DNA of 23,000 nucleotides from Rhizophagus sp. LPA8_4_AMF (taxonomy: Eukaryota; Glomeromycota; Glomeromycetes; Glomerales; Glomeraceae): contig JADRCO010001061.1 in NCBI GenBank assembly GCA_021464525.1, positions 1 through 23,000 on the forward strand. Direction: 5' to 3'. The notes beneath the pieces were generated by a model. It was not told the origin of the DNA. It made no database searches and saw only the letters and a program-made list of their open reading frames with translations. Shown here piece after piece: positions 1 to 9,261 of the stretch (positions are counted from its first letter, which is position 1; each line of letters begins with the position of its first letter). The position numbers and the translations under genes were made by a program.

Positions 1-60
1 TAGCCGAAAATTTACTGCGCCTTCGGCTGAATTTTTCGGCTAACTACACCATTATTCATT
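1..60. repeat. End of a palindromic repeat element, cut by the window edge
   Basis: Bases 1-10 (TAGCCGAAAA) pair perfectly with bases 33-42 (TTTTCGGCTA), giving a hairpin. The stretch from about 24 to 60 closely matches 20104-20140, where it forms the right end of another palindromic element. The shared core is TTTCGGCTAACTACAC. This suggests the right end of a foldback or MITE-type element whose body lies left of the window. The family is not recognised and no target duplication can be tested here. Confidence 0.55.
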
Positions 61-1150
61 AACTGATCAAATTGAAGAAGATGCTTGAGAATGACCTAAA
101 TCGGATAATTTTAAAATATACAAGACAAACTTGAAATACACACAAAGTAAAGAACAACAAAAATTTTAAATTCAAAATCATATCCAGTTAGCACTTTACC
201 ATGTATAACTCAAGTAATATCCGGGTATATACTCGGGTAAATGAAAATTTTTTTTATACCATTTATGGATTTTATAAAATTTATAGTTAATTGTATAATT
301 AAATTTTTTTTTGAAATTCTTAAAAAAAATTTCGTATAATCTTTTCTCCAATCTTTATAACACAACGCAATTGTATTTTTTTATTAAAATAAATATGGTA
401 CATTTTCATAATTCCACGTGTACATATATGTGACGTATGAAATTATGACCAACCGCAGCTTTAGTTTACAAAAAAAAAAAAAAAAAAATATATAAATAAT
501 TTTTTAAGAATAAATTAGCTAAATTTGTCATATAAATGTAGACTTTAGCAAAATTTCAATATTTTTAATTATGTACGTCATAAATTCATATCTGTAAACT
601 GCTAATAAGATCGTGATGTAATGAATGATTTAATTCTTATTGAGATAAAACATCAAAATTAAAAATTAAAAATTTCATTTTTGTCTACAAGAGAACGATT
701 TGAACATAATAAATTAAATACGCTTATGAAGTTATTTTTAGTCTATGATCATTTTGATCATTTAACAATCTAGATCTTTATGTCATTTATTTATTATTGT
801 GAATTTGTGATCATCAAGTAATTTTGTATATCTAGCTAGTACTTGAATAATAAAATCGACATAATACATATTTTCAATTTTATGTGTTCACAGCATACCA
901 ACCCTTAGAGAATTCAATTTCCAACAATTCCTATAAATCTAAAATTTCCTAAATAATTTTAAAACTATTATTTTCAATAAATAATAAGGATCGCACATAA
1001 TAATATTCCGCCGTTTATTTTGGACAGAGCCAATTTTCGATTATCTTCAACTAAAACACTCAAAGGGTGATGTATAGAAAAATTGGAATTCAGAAATGCC
1101 AATCCAACGATATTTTAGTGAGTTATAGAGATATTTATGGTTAGATCATT
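61..1150. other. AT-rich stretch without a recognisable gene
   Basis: The stretch holds poly(A)/poly(T) tracts, including a run of A near 470-488, and no frame that looks protein-coding on either strand. A CACGTG hexamer occurs near 415. Nothing else was supportable. Confidence 0.5.
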
Positions 1151-1153
1151 TTC

Positions 1154-1429
1154 ATGCTAATATATTCTGGACACAGACATACAGTACCATTTAAAGGACT
1201 ATTACTTATATGTGGACATCTATTTTTTACAATGACATTAGTCCTTATCTACAGTATGTATATACATGTTTTTACTACATAGGGCTACGGTCTCATAGTT
1301 CTGACGTTTATGACTACGGCAGTCATCTATTATATTTTGTACAATACGAAGGTTAATTGGATGATAGCCGACTACGGATCAGAGGTACTAATTAGTAGTA
1401 GTTGCACACTAGTTGCACAAGGCATGTGA
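1154..1429 (+). pseudogene. Remnant of a hydrophobic membrane protein, one in-frame TAG
   Basis: From an ATG at 1154 one frame runs 91 codons to a TGA at 1427-1429. It is interrupted only by a TAG at 1280-1282. In DNA this AT-rich a random frame would be expected to carry several stops over that length. The translation is strongly hydrophobic on both sides of the TAG, for example GLLLICGHLFFTMTLVLIYS before it and LIVLTFMTTAVIYYILY after it, which looks like two transmembrane helices. The bases before the TAG could resemble a splice acceptor, but the only nearby donor would give an intron of about 29 nt and would break the frame. I infer a decayed piece of a membrane protein. The family is not recognised. 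Confidence 0.35.
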
Positions 1430-2435
1430 ATTTATATTTGTTTCGCAAAAAGAACTTATTACATAAAACTTTTTCTCTTTTGTTGAATTTATATTAAATC
1501 TACGAAGTAAATCCACGTTAATTATGTCTGAAAGCCTGACCAACTAGATCTATTCCAGTACTTATTTCGGTTCTTTTCAAGTCTATGAGAAAGCGGGATA
1601 TCTTAGATTGTTTCAGATGGTACTATCAAGATTAACGACTTAGAAATTCAGATTATAGATGTCCACTGAGTTATAATACACATGTAGAAAAATTGGGATC
1701 CAAGGTTCGCTTTGTCATCTGTAGAAAATGAACCCGTATGTAGAGACTAGTATTATATTAATACATTGGTCCACGTTTCTTAAATTTCCACGACTAACAA
1801 TTATCATAAACATTCGAATATTTCACATGATGTCAGAATCTGGCAAAATAGAATAATGGGTCTAAGCAATGGGTGTAGAACAAAGCAAAGAAAAACATGA
1901 GCAGACTCATTTAATAATGATCTAAACTTTTTTTTCCTGTTTACAAGAAATGCTGTTAGCAAATAATTTACCTTATTTGACTAATTTTATGCCTTCCAAA
2001 GGAAGCTGATATCCTGAAGGTGAGATCAGAATACATCCGTATAATTTCTTATTCGATTACTATAAAATACAGGGTCGAGATTGGATTTGTTCTGAACTCC
2101 AACTAATCGATTAAATCAATCTTTTTCGGTTTTGAGATAGAATGTCATCAAATGAATAAAATAAGTTGAGAGACCGCACTTCAGGCAAATCTGATTGTAA
2201 TCCATGATATATTAATGGTTATGGTAACGCATCATAACTATCTTCCTCTCAAACGAAATTTAATGAAAAAAACAAGTTGAAGAAAAGTTCAAACAATTTA
2301 TCTTATTCTGTTATAATCATCAATTGCATGTTGATTTAATTTTTTTCTGTCATTTATAGATAAATTGTATTTTAACTCAAATTCGTTTTTGAAGTATATA
2401 ATTTTATGAATCGGTATTGTCTTAATCCAGATTTT
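1430..2435 (-). other. Coding-like scraps on the minus strand, no intact gene
   Basis: Two short minus-strand frames look coding by residue mix. One runs from about 2215 down to a stop at 2113-2111 and contains SDLPEVRSLNLFYSFDDIL. The other runs from 2100 down to a stop at 2028-2026 and contains NKSNLDPVFYSNRIRNY. They lie downstream, on the minus strand, of the 106-codon ORF at 2756-2436 and could be further exons or decayed parts of the same gene. No clean splice pattern joins them. G+C looks somewhat higher than in the first kilobase. Confidence 0.25.
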
Positions 2436-2756
2436 TTACATTTGTCGACAAAGTTTTGTTTTATAATTTCTCACCACGTTGAGTTGTTCCAGTGTCCTTG
2501 CATAGAACAAGTTCTGTTTGACTAATATTCTCATTAGGATTTCATACACCAGAGGAATAGACGCAAGATTAAAATATTTAGAAGGAGTTAAGATCGCATA
2601 GAGAGTTAGCAACATGTTTACAGCGTCTGCTATATGTTTTATTTTACTTGAATAAAGACTCGTTCGTCCTGCGTGTTTTTTGGTGTGATGATAAAAAAAT
2701 AATAATATTTGTAGAAATAAATTTCTCGTGTTTTTATTATTAGAATTCAATCGCAT
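2436..2756 (-). CDS. Hypothetical protein, 106 residues, minus strand
   Basis: The frame starts with a true ATG at 2756 and runs to a TAA at 2438-2436. The protein is basic at its N-terminus (RLNSNNKNTR) and has a first hydrophobic stretch at residues 13-22. A second amphipathic or hydrophobic part follows (roughly residues 40-85, including DAVNMLLTLYAILTPSKYF), then a basic C-terminus. No known domain is recognised. Just before the stop the sequence reads CAAATGTAAAA, which could be a splice donor, so this may be the first exon of a longer gene continuing into the coding-like scraps below 2215. It could also be a chance ORF, though its length without stops in this base composition argues against that. 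Confidence 0.35.
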   Translation of the reverse strand: MRLNSNNKNTRNLFLQILLFFYHHTKKHAGRTSLYSSKIKHIADAVNMLLTLYAILTPSKYFNLASIPLVYEILMRILVKQNLFYARTLEQLNVVRNYKTKLCRQM

Positions 2757-3630
2757 ATAATATTACCAGACCCAAGGGATCAAGTAAATACAAGAGTTTG
2801 ACTAAAAAATCGATAACACACTTAGGATTAATTCTTTTTAAGTGATTTTTTTCATATTATTCATACACGTACACTCCCACAGACTCAGCTTACGCAATTT
2901 TCCACAGTTAAACATCAGTGCTTCAATTGAACGATAAGTTATTTTTTCACAATTTGGCAATTACAGATATGATAAGATTTCAGAGTCTTTCTGCAAAGGT
3001 ATCTGCAAAGGTATCTGCATCATTGTCCCATCTTCCCTATGACTGAGGAATTGCAACTTTTCGAGCTTGTTGCATCATTGTGCAAAATAGACCATAGATT
3101 CGTCTGTTAATTGATAATTTATGACGGATAATTCCCGAATGTCAGAGAGTTCCGCAGCTATCCTCATTAAAAAAGCTTTTTTAACTAAATAGGAAAGCGT
3201 GTTAAAACAGATGCCTATGTTTGTTAGATGATTGATCATAATTTAGTCTGACAGCATGGCACATGAATTATTTTTGATATTTGATATTTAGTTAGGTTTT
3301 AATGACTATTGATTAACCACATTTTTCATTTAAAAAATTATTTGTCAATATAGGAGTAAGTTATTTCATATTTACTTACCTATATAATAATTGCATATAA
3401 TTTATATAAATTTAAAACTAAATTCTTTATTTAAAAATTGTTTAGAATGTAAGTCATAAGTTAGTTATTTATACAATATTTTTTTTACAATTAATACAAT
3501 AAAATTTGACAAATTACTAAAAGCATTAATATAGCAAACTGTAAAAGAATAAAGAACTAATAACAGGAAAAGACCAACCGATAATAAATTTCTTTAAAAA
3601 AAAGGAAAATGATTATCAACAGTGGTGATT
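2757..3630. other. No gene seen, AT-rich spacer
   Basis: Neither strand shows a long open frame with coding-like residues. The only structure noted is a short tandem repeat at 2990-3019, listed separately. Confidence 0.45.
2990..3019. repeat. Short 12-bp tandem repeat
   Basis: TCTGCAAAGGTA occurs twice in direct succession (2990-3001 and 3002-3013) and is followed by the first six bases of a third copy. This is probably replication slippage, and no function is suggested. Confidence 0.8.
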
Positions 3631-3969
3631 TTTTGCGGAAGGACGTTTTGCGGGGGATAAACAAAATTTACAATTTCTCTCCAGAGACAGTCCTTCGTTT
3701 TTCTCCGGACAATTATTAAGCAACCAACTTAAAATTCTTATTATAAAATACGGTAATAGAAACTTTTGGTCCAAATAATCATGTACTTCAATTTAATATA
3801 ATAACAAAGAATTTATAATCAAAAAAAGAAATTTTTAATCATTTTAATTATTGTCCGGAGCGAAGCGAAGGACAGTCTACGCACTGTAAAAAATTTGCGG
3901 TCACGGGACCATTCCAATGAAATCGCTCTTGCCAGCGCACGTGACCTTCACCCAATAACACCGCAAAAT
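3631..3969. repeat. Inverted-repeat (MITE-like) element
   Basis: Bases 3686-3718 and 3845-3877 are inverted copies, matching at 28 of 33 positions by my alignment. They contain CTCCGGACAATTA and its complement, separated by about 126 bp of AT-rich sequence. A weaker outer pair (TTTTGCGG at 3631 and CCGCAAAA at 3961) may mark the ends. The arms are clearly richer in G+C and CpG than the surroundings. There is no coding capacity. I could not find a convincing target duplication, so the exact ends are uncertain. Confidence 0.45.
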
Positions 3970-4130
3970 TCTAGTTTAGCTTTTTTTGCTCTGGATTCAT
4001 CAAACGGTTCCCGTTTCCTAGTATTATTATATTAATAATTTATTGTTATTATTGTACATATTAAAATATATAATCTTATTAATATTTTTTTTTAAATTAT
4101 TTAGTGTTCATTGAGTTAATAATTAACTGA

Positions 4131-4150
4131 TATATATATATATATATATA
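4131..4150. repeat. (TA)10 microsatellite
   Basis: Ten uninterrupted TA units lie in a very AT-rich spacer. Confidence 0.9.
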
Positions 4151-4249
4151 AAATAAAAAGAAAATTTATAATAAAAAACTTGTTTTACAATTTACAATGC
4201 GATTACGTACGTCCTCTATAGATGGTCAGAATTTGGGATGAACCTTTGA

Positions 4250-4420
4250 AGTTTCCTATTATGTTCATTTAACAAAGAAGATTATGTTGTCGATCAAAAT
4301 ATTTCTTTGTTGACCGCTTTTAGCGAAATCTTTCAAATAAGACCTTGTATTACAGTGTATAATAAAGATTATAAATATTATATAGATTTGTTATCTAACG
4401 AAATTTTTTTTTTATTTTGA
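4250..4420 (+). pseudogene. Coding-like fragment of unknown family
   Basis: One frame is open for 56 codons from after a TGA at 4247-4249 to a TGA at 4418-4420. It has a protein-like residue mix with no low-complexity bias until its end, for example NKEDYVVDQNISLLTAFSEI and RPCITVYNKDYKYYIDLL. The same frame upstream of the TGA also looks coding (YVLYRWSEFGMNL at about 4208-4246), and another frame there reads MVRIWDEPLKFPIMFI. This suggests a decayed gene with a stop and a frame shift. No initiator ATG or domain is evident. It lies about 470 bp before the kinase-family gene, but no splice pattern links the two. Confidence 0.35.
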
Positions 4421-4890
4421 TTTAAAAGATAAAAAAAAAACCAATTATTTAATTATCCAAATTTGGATATATGTCAAAGTGGCCTGAGCTAACCTAATTT
4501 CATTGATTAATCAAAGGCAGATCGTCGTGAAACCAAAGAAAAAATCATAAATCTTTGAAAATTGTTTTTAAGAACGTAAGAATGATAAAATTATTACACA
4601 ACATCAATAAAACTTAATTTATAATGAATTTTGGGCACTAGAACCGATAAGGAAAGTAAAGAATGAACAATGATTTTTTTGGTCAAAAAATTAAGGAATT
4701 CGATACAATGAAGGAATAAAAAAAAAAAAATCGATGAATGTAATATAAAAGAGTATTTAGATTCATTTGAAATCTCGATTTGACAAAATTTTTATTTTCT
4801 ACAAAAAAAAAAAAAAATTTCTTTAAATTAAAAACTAACAGGTTAATTTTAAAGTGTATTGTTTATTATAAGGAAAATAAAAATCAAAAC

Positions 4891-6031
4891 ATGCAATATA
4901 GATCTGAAATCGTAATATGTATTCAAAACGAAGAATCAACAAAAATTTACGAATCTAGTGATGAAGGTGAAGAAAAGAATTGTGAAATCTGTAATTTAAA
5001 AAATTCATTCAAATCGTTTTGTGAATATTGTGTTCGAAAAGTTTTAATAATGATTTGTCCGAGATGTACATCCAGAAATGTTGATGATTCAACAAAAAGT
5101 GTATTCAACAACCTTGCTTATATGGCACCAGAAGTTATTTATGGAGAACAACCCACTCCTGAATCTGAAATTTACAGCTTTGGTATGCTTTTATTAGAAA
5201 TCTCGTCTGGAAAATTACCGTACGATGGATATGTACATAATCGTGACTTAGCTGTGAAAGTATTAAGTGGTATGAGACCAAAAACTTTGCTGGGAAATGA
5301 CTTGGAATATCGTGAACTAATAAATCAATGTTTGGACGCAATTCCATCAAAGAGACCTATTTTAACAACTATTCTTGAAAAATTAAAAATTGATAAAGAA
5401 CTTAGAAAGATTTTTGAAAAGGATATAAATATCAACTCGCAATCATTACAATCAAGCAGCCATACTATAAGTGAAAATAGATTTAAAGATTTACCGAAAC
5501 CAAAAAATGCAACGAAAGGTAAAGAATACATTATTATTACTATTATATCTTAATTATGCAAATATTAGATATATATTTATTAATAATATTTTTTTTTTAT
5601 TTTTAACAGAGGAACAAGAAGGTATTCTTGCTTATTATCGTTAAATGATAATTTATAATGCTAATAATATATTTTATATTTTATATATTTATAATGTAAA
5701 GAATTCCATGAGAAACTTTTTGAATTAAATAACAGTAAGTATATATTTATACATTACATATATTCTTGTTTCATATACTGAACTTTTTATATATTTTATT
5801 TGATAGCTGAAGTCGATCCAAATTTACATCCTGAAGATCAAAATGAGTTAGAAATTCCAGAACAAGGTAATTACGGCATCGATTATTTTTTACCAATAAG
5901 ATTATATTTTAAACAATTTTTTGGTGTATATTTTTAAACAAATTAATCATTTTTGTTTATATATATAAGAAAATTTCTTATTTGCTGCGATTAATTTCAT
6001 TGGCCAATGGCTCGACAAAAAATTCACTTGA
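4891..6031 (+). CDS. Protein kinase-family gene lacking the catalytic core (multi-exon)
   Basis: This resembles the expanded TKL-type kinases of Rhizophagus but should be catalytically dead. From the ATG at 4891, residues 31-47 hold C-x2-C and C-x2-C (CEIC…CEYC), and CPRC follows at 56-59. About 20 residues later comes the APE motif of the activation segment (79-81), then SEIYSFGMLLLEISSGKLPY and a C-lobe ending in DAIPSKRP. The glycine loop, catalytic Lys, HRD and DFG are all absent, about 200 residues in the normal family layout. Two usual C-lobe residues are also changed: the Asp before IYSFG is Glu, and the Trp of CWD is Leu. Proposed exons are 4891-5518, 5610-5621, 5702-5734, 5807-5866 and 5970-6031, all joined in phase 1, ending ENF…DKKFT-stop. 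The open frame extends upstream to 4780 but starts there with TTG, so a further 5' exon is possible. It may be a pseudogene or an adaptor-like pseudokinase. Confidence 0.7.
5519..5969 (+). other. Four short AT-rich introns around tiny phase-1 exons
   Basis: Proposed introns are 5519-5609, 5622-5701, 5735-5806 and 5867-5969. Each begins with GT (GTAAAG, GTATTC, GTAAGT, GTAATT) and ends with AG (AACAG, TAAAG, GATAG, TAAG). Joining the flanking segments keeps one open frame reading EEQEEFHEKLFELNN, then TEVDPNLHPEDQNELEIPEQ. The second acceptor (TAAAG) has a weak pyrimidine tract. The first intron alone, without the second, would give an early stop at 5642-5644, so alternative ends are possible. 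Confidence 0.6.
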
Positions 6032-6557
6032 TCGGCGTCTTTGATCCAAATTTCAATTATCTTTTAGTTCAAATTTAATCTTTATTCTTTTACCTTTTAC
6101 CTTTTCGTTAACACTAAATTGAAGTAGGTACAAGACAAAATTTTTAAACTTTCCAAAAAAATCATTATTATTAATCTAAGTTTTGTAGCAGTAGAAAAAA
6201 AACTTCGTTACATTTTTTCTTTTAAATTTCACTTGCATTCAAACACCTTTATATTCATCATTCTTATTATAATTCTACTTAAATTAATTAAATTATATTA
6301 ATCATGAAATCAATATAAAAATCTTTAGAATTAATTATCACAGCTTTTCTTGATGTCTATCTGGAGCTTAGCCGCTGAATAAACGGTATCTAAATCTTAT
6401 GCAATTATTATATTGTATAGTCCACGTATATAGTATTCCGGTTTATTGAATTTATCACAAGCCGCTCTAACGACACGTCTCCAGTAGTCAGACTACCCTT
6501 ACAAAATAATTATGTAACGCTCGATGAGGCAATAAAGACTTGAGGGATAACGATAAA
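6032..6557. other. Intergenic, nothing recognised
   Basis: Spacer after the kinase-family gene. Base composition is more even in the last 150 bp before the next coding stretch. I see no clear TATA element and no coding-like frame. Confidence 0.45.
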
Positions 6558-6930
6558 ATGGAGAATCAAGTTGAATCATCTACTTCGACTATTCAAAAGA
6601 CGGCGGAGAAAATTCTAATTTTTAATGAAACCAACGCAAAGTTCGCATCAAGGTTGCCTAAAGTAGGATCCGAAAGTTCAATCGTAAAGAAAGATGGGAA
6701 CAAGCATCGGAGAAGACAGAGAAAAGTTTCAACGTGTCGTCATAGGAACACAAAAAAGAGAAGTAGAGAAGGCTGGTTTGAGACGGTTGGGTGGAGAAAA
6801 TGATGCAAAAATGGTGTTACGTTATGTATCAAAAAACAAGATCAAACCGGAATTTTTAATTTTTCTTTTTTGTCAGGACGTAAACGTGACACCTGGAAAA
6901 GTATTTTCCATTTTTACTCATGAAGATTAG
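6558..6930 (+). pseudogene. Gene of unknown family with a single-base frame shift
   Basis: An ATG at 6558 in good context (AAAATGGAG) opens a frame with clean coding composition for about 45 codons (MENQVESSTSTIQKTAEKIL, AKFASRLPKVGSESSIVKK). It then becomes an Arg/Lys-rich tail ending at 6801-6803. The +1 frame, which opens after a TAA at 6685, takes over with equally coding-like sequence from 6694 (EDREKFQRVVIGTQKREVEK, LRRLGGENDAKMVLRYVSKN) and runs to a TAG at 6928-6930. One extra base near 6693 would explain this, in a stretch of A and G. It could be a mutation or a sequencing error. A TTTTTTGTCAG at about 6870 could be a splice acceptor. Hydrophilic, no domain recognised. Confidence 0.45.
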
Positions 6931-7224
6931 AATAGTTACATAATCCAGTATAGTTTTTTTTATCTTTTTTTATCTTTTATTTCACTATTAATTTACTACT
7001 AGATTAGTTTCTTTTTTAGTAGTAGTATATACTGTGTATATATAGTACTATGTTTGTCTCGTATAAAACGAGGGTAATCCAGTTAAATCTCGATTATCCG
7101 GATGATAACCTGTTATTCGGATAAACTATCTGATGATCCACTAAATACGGTTTGATGATCTAAATTTGGTATAAAATTTTATAGAATATATAGAATGCAT
7201 CCTGATTTAGAATGAATAAAAAAA

Positions 7225-7232
7225 TATAAATA
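7225..7232 (+). promoter_or_regulatory. TATA-like box upstream of the membrane protein gene
   Basis: TATAAATA lies 42 bases before the ATG at 7267. In DNA this AT-rich such matches are common, so support comes only from its position before an intact ORF. Confidence 0.3.
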
Positions 7233-7270
7233 TGGCTTTGAAATTAAGATTGACAAATAAAAAAAAATGA
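7232..7270 (+). other. Upstream ORF of 12 codons overlapping the next start (ATGA)
   Basis: An ATG at 7232 opens MALKLRLTNKKK, and its TGA (7268-7270) overlaps the ATG of the membrane protein gene (7267-7269). A run of nine A residues (7259-7267) lies at the junction. The arrangement could permit termination-reinitiation. Alternatively, a one-base length change in the A run could have separated a former N-terminus. If transcription starts downstream of 7232 the uORF is irrelevant. Confidence 0.35.
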
Positions 7271-8343
7271 CTATTACAAAAATAATTAGAATATTTTTCT
7301 TTTCAATATTAATCATATTTGAATCAATTATTTATTTTATACCTATATTTATCTTAGGTTTAATACCAAATTTCTTGATCACATTAATTTGGTATTTACC
7401 GTCACTATATCAATTATATTCATTTATATTTATTAAAGAGAAACTTAAATTAAGAATAAGAATTTATTTAATTTTTTTCTCACCTTTAATTATCTTATTA
7501 TATATTCCACTTTGTATAATAATTTTTATTGGATATAGTATTAATATTATATTAATACGTCAATTAATAACAATTTTTTTAAGACCGGAATATCCAATTT
7601 ATTCATTCTCTTCGACGGCATCATTAATTTACTTGATTTATCAATACTTTAATGATGATGATACTTCTCTTGATTTAAAAGATACTTTAATATTTGAATT
7701 ATTTATACAAATTATAAAATTTATAAAAAATTTTTGGAATTTTAATTCTATTAAAATTTCAAAAAAAATTCAAAATTATAAATTAATTATTTTTGAAATT
7801 ATCTTTTATAAAATAATTAATTTTTTTGATTTTATCATAATATTTTTATTTCTTATTATGATAATTATATTTTGGTTAATATTTTCATCAATAGTAATGA
7901 TTATATATTGTTGTTTCTCTTTACCAATTCAAGCATTTCATGATCAACTTGAAGAATTTTTAATGAATCATGAAATCTTTTTATCAACAATTTTTTTGAA
8001 TGTTTTAAGATTTATAATATTTTTTCCAATATTTTATTTAATTGGTGTTATTTATGCTTTCTTTATCATAATTATTTCTTATATTTTTTTATGGATTATT
8101 GAAACTATTATTGAAATTTTTAGTACTGTAATAGAAATTTATGATGAAAATGGATTTTATTATGTTATTAATTATTTTAAAATAATTATTTTTAAATTGA
8201 TTTTATATTTAGATAATGCATTTGGTTTAGGATTAGAAGTATTGATTTATTCTTGGTTTGAAATTTATATTTATGATTATGATGATTATGTATTACAAAA
8301 AGCGAATGTTGTTATGAAGATTTTTGAATTGTGTCGACTTTAA
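7267..8343 (+). CDS. Polytopic, isoleucine-rich membrane protein, intact and intronless
   Basis: A 358-residue protein from a true ATG (AAAAAAATGA context) to TAA. By my count 90 residues, about a quarter, are isoleucine, with much Phe, Leu and Tyr. Hydrophobic segments likely to span a membrane lie at roughly residues 7-30, 33-55, 66-96, 188-220 and 245-285. Between them is a hydrophilic stretch (about 127-170) containing NDDDTSLDLKD. The C-terminus is acidic and tyrosine-rich (EIYIYDYDDY). No transporter or enzyme motif is recognised. It looks like a lineage-specific membrane protein, and the cell compartment cannot be told. Intactness beside several decayed neighbours suggests it is under selection. 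Codons are strongly A/T-ending, and AATAAA-like sequence follows shortly after the stop. Confidence 0.75.
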   Translation: MTITKIIRIFFFSILIIFESIIYFIPIFILGLIPNFLITLIWYLPSLYQLYSFIFIKEKLKLRIRIYLIFFSPLIILLYIPLCIIIFIGYSINIILIRQLITIFLRPEYPIYSFSSTASLIYLIYQYFNDDDTSLDLKDTLIFELFIQIIKFIKNFWNFNSIKISKKIQNYKLIIFEIIFYKIINFFDFIIIFLFLIMIIIFWLIFSSIVMIIYCCFSLPIQAFHDQLEEFLMNHEIFLSTIFLNVLRFIIFFPIFYLIGVIYAFFIIIISYIFLWIIETIIEIFSTVIEIYDENGFYYVINYFKIIIFKLILYLDNAFGLGLEVLIYSWFEIYIYDYDDYVLQKANVVMKIFELCRL

Positions 8344-9253
8344 CCTAATTAGAAATAATAATAAAATGTGGCACAAACTTGATCCCCAAATTTGGAAACG
8401 TCACGATTGTCACGTGATTCATTTTGCGTGAGCCAACCTTATTGTATGTGAATTGTTTTTATTTTTTCTCCACATTTTTATACGATGATTATACTAATCA
8501 AGATTACAATTATTTCAATTATTAAAGTTGAAATAAATATAAATTAACAATGTTATTAAAAAAAATAATGGAATTACTTCCTTTAAAAATTATTCATCCA
8601 TCTTTTTCATATGATTTTTACTAAGCAACAAATACAACTATGGTAAATGTATTCACCAAATATATTTCCGAATTTAGTCCGTCACAGAAAATCTATGCTT
8701 CAATTAATAATACAAGAGAATTATTTAATTAAACAATAAACACTTAAAAAGCTAAAACATTTTTTTAGTTCCGGACCATCATTTCCTTATATAACCAACC
8801 AACCACGCCAATCGAATGATCTGTGTGAGATCTTCGATATCTTTTTCAAACGGAAATTATTTTTTTACAAATTTAGGAAAAACAGACAGATATTTACTGG
8901 TAACGCTGGAAACCTAATAATAAATGTCGAAAGAGTAATAATTAGGAATTAATAATAAAATATTGCAGATTGTGTGAAATGGTTAAACTCGTTCGCGAAG
9001 AGAACGAGTTCGCTACAAAAGGAGAAAATTCTAAATGGAAAGTTAGTGATGATTAAAATTGAAAATAAAGTAAGGGAAATTAAATAAAGTCAAGCTTAAT
9101 CAAAAAAGGTAAAACGTGACGATAAACATGACGATGATTAAAAAAGTAAATTATATTCCACGGATCCACGGATCCACGGAATTGACGTAGTTTAGTGACG
9201 TATATATACCAAAGAATTGGTCAACGATAGAAATTAAAAATTAGAAATATTGT
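8344..9253. other. Intergenic spacer with small repeats
   Basis: No gene was recognised. Two small structures stand out. A perfect 9-bp inverted repeat AACTCGTTC/GAACGAGTT lies at 8986-9010 with a 7-nt loop. A CCACGGAT repeat is present in nearly three copies at 9158-9180. Neither has an obvious role. Confidence 0.45.
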
Positions 9254-9261
9254 GTGAAGAC

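Noticed and set aside
4780..4890. Extended start of the kinase-family ORF at 4780
   Set aside because: The codon at 4780 is TTG and the stretch is low-complexity A/T. The first in-frame ATG is 4891, and a splice acceptor (AACTAACAG) lies between them.
5135..5531. Minus-strand frames opposite the kinase C-lobe
   Set aside because: They are antisense shadows of a clear kinase-like reading frame.
7090..7135. Inverted TTATCCG/CGGATAA pair
   Set aside because: Only about 7-8 bp of pairing with no terminal duplication, so it is too weak to call an element.
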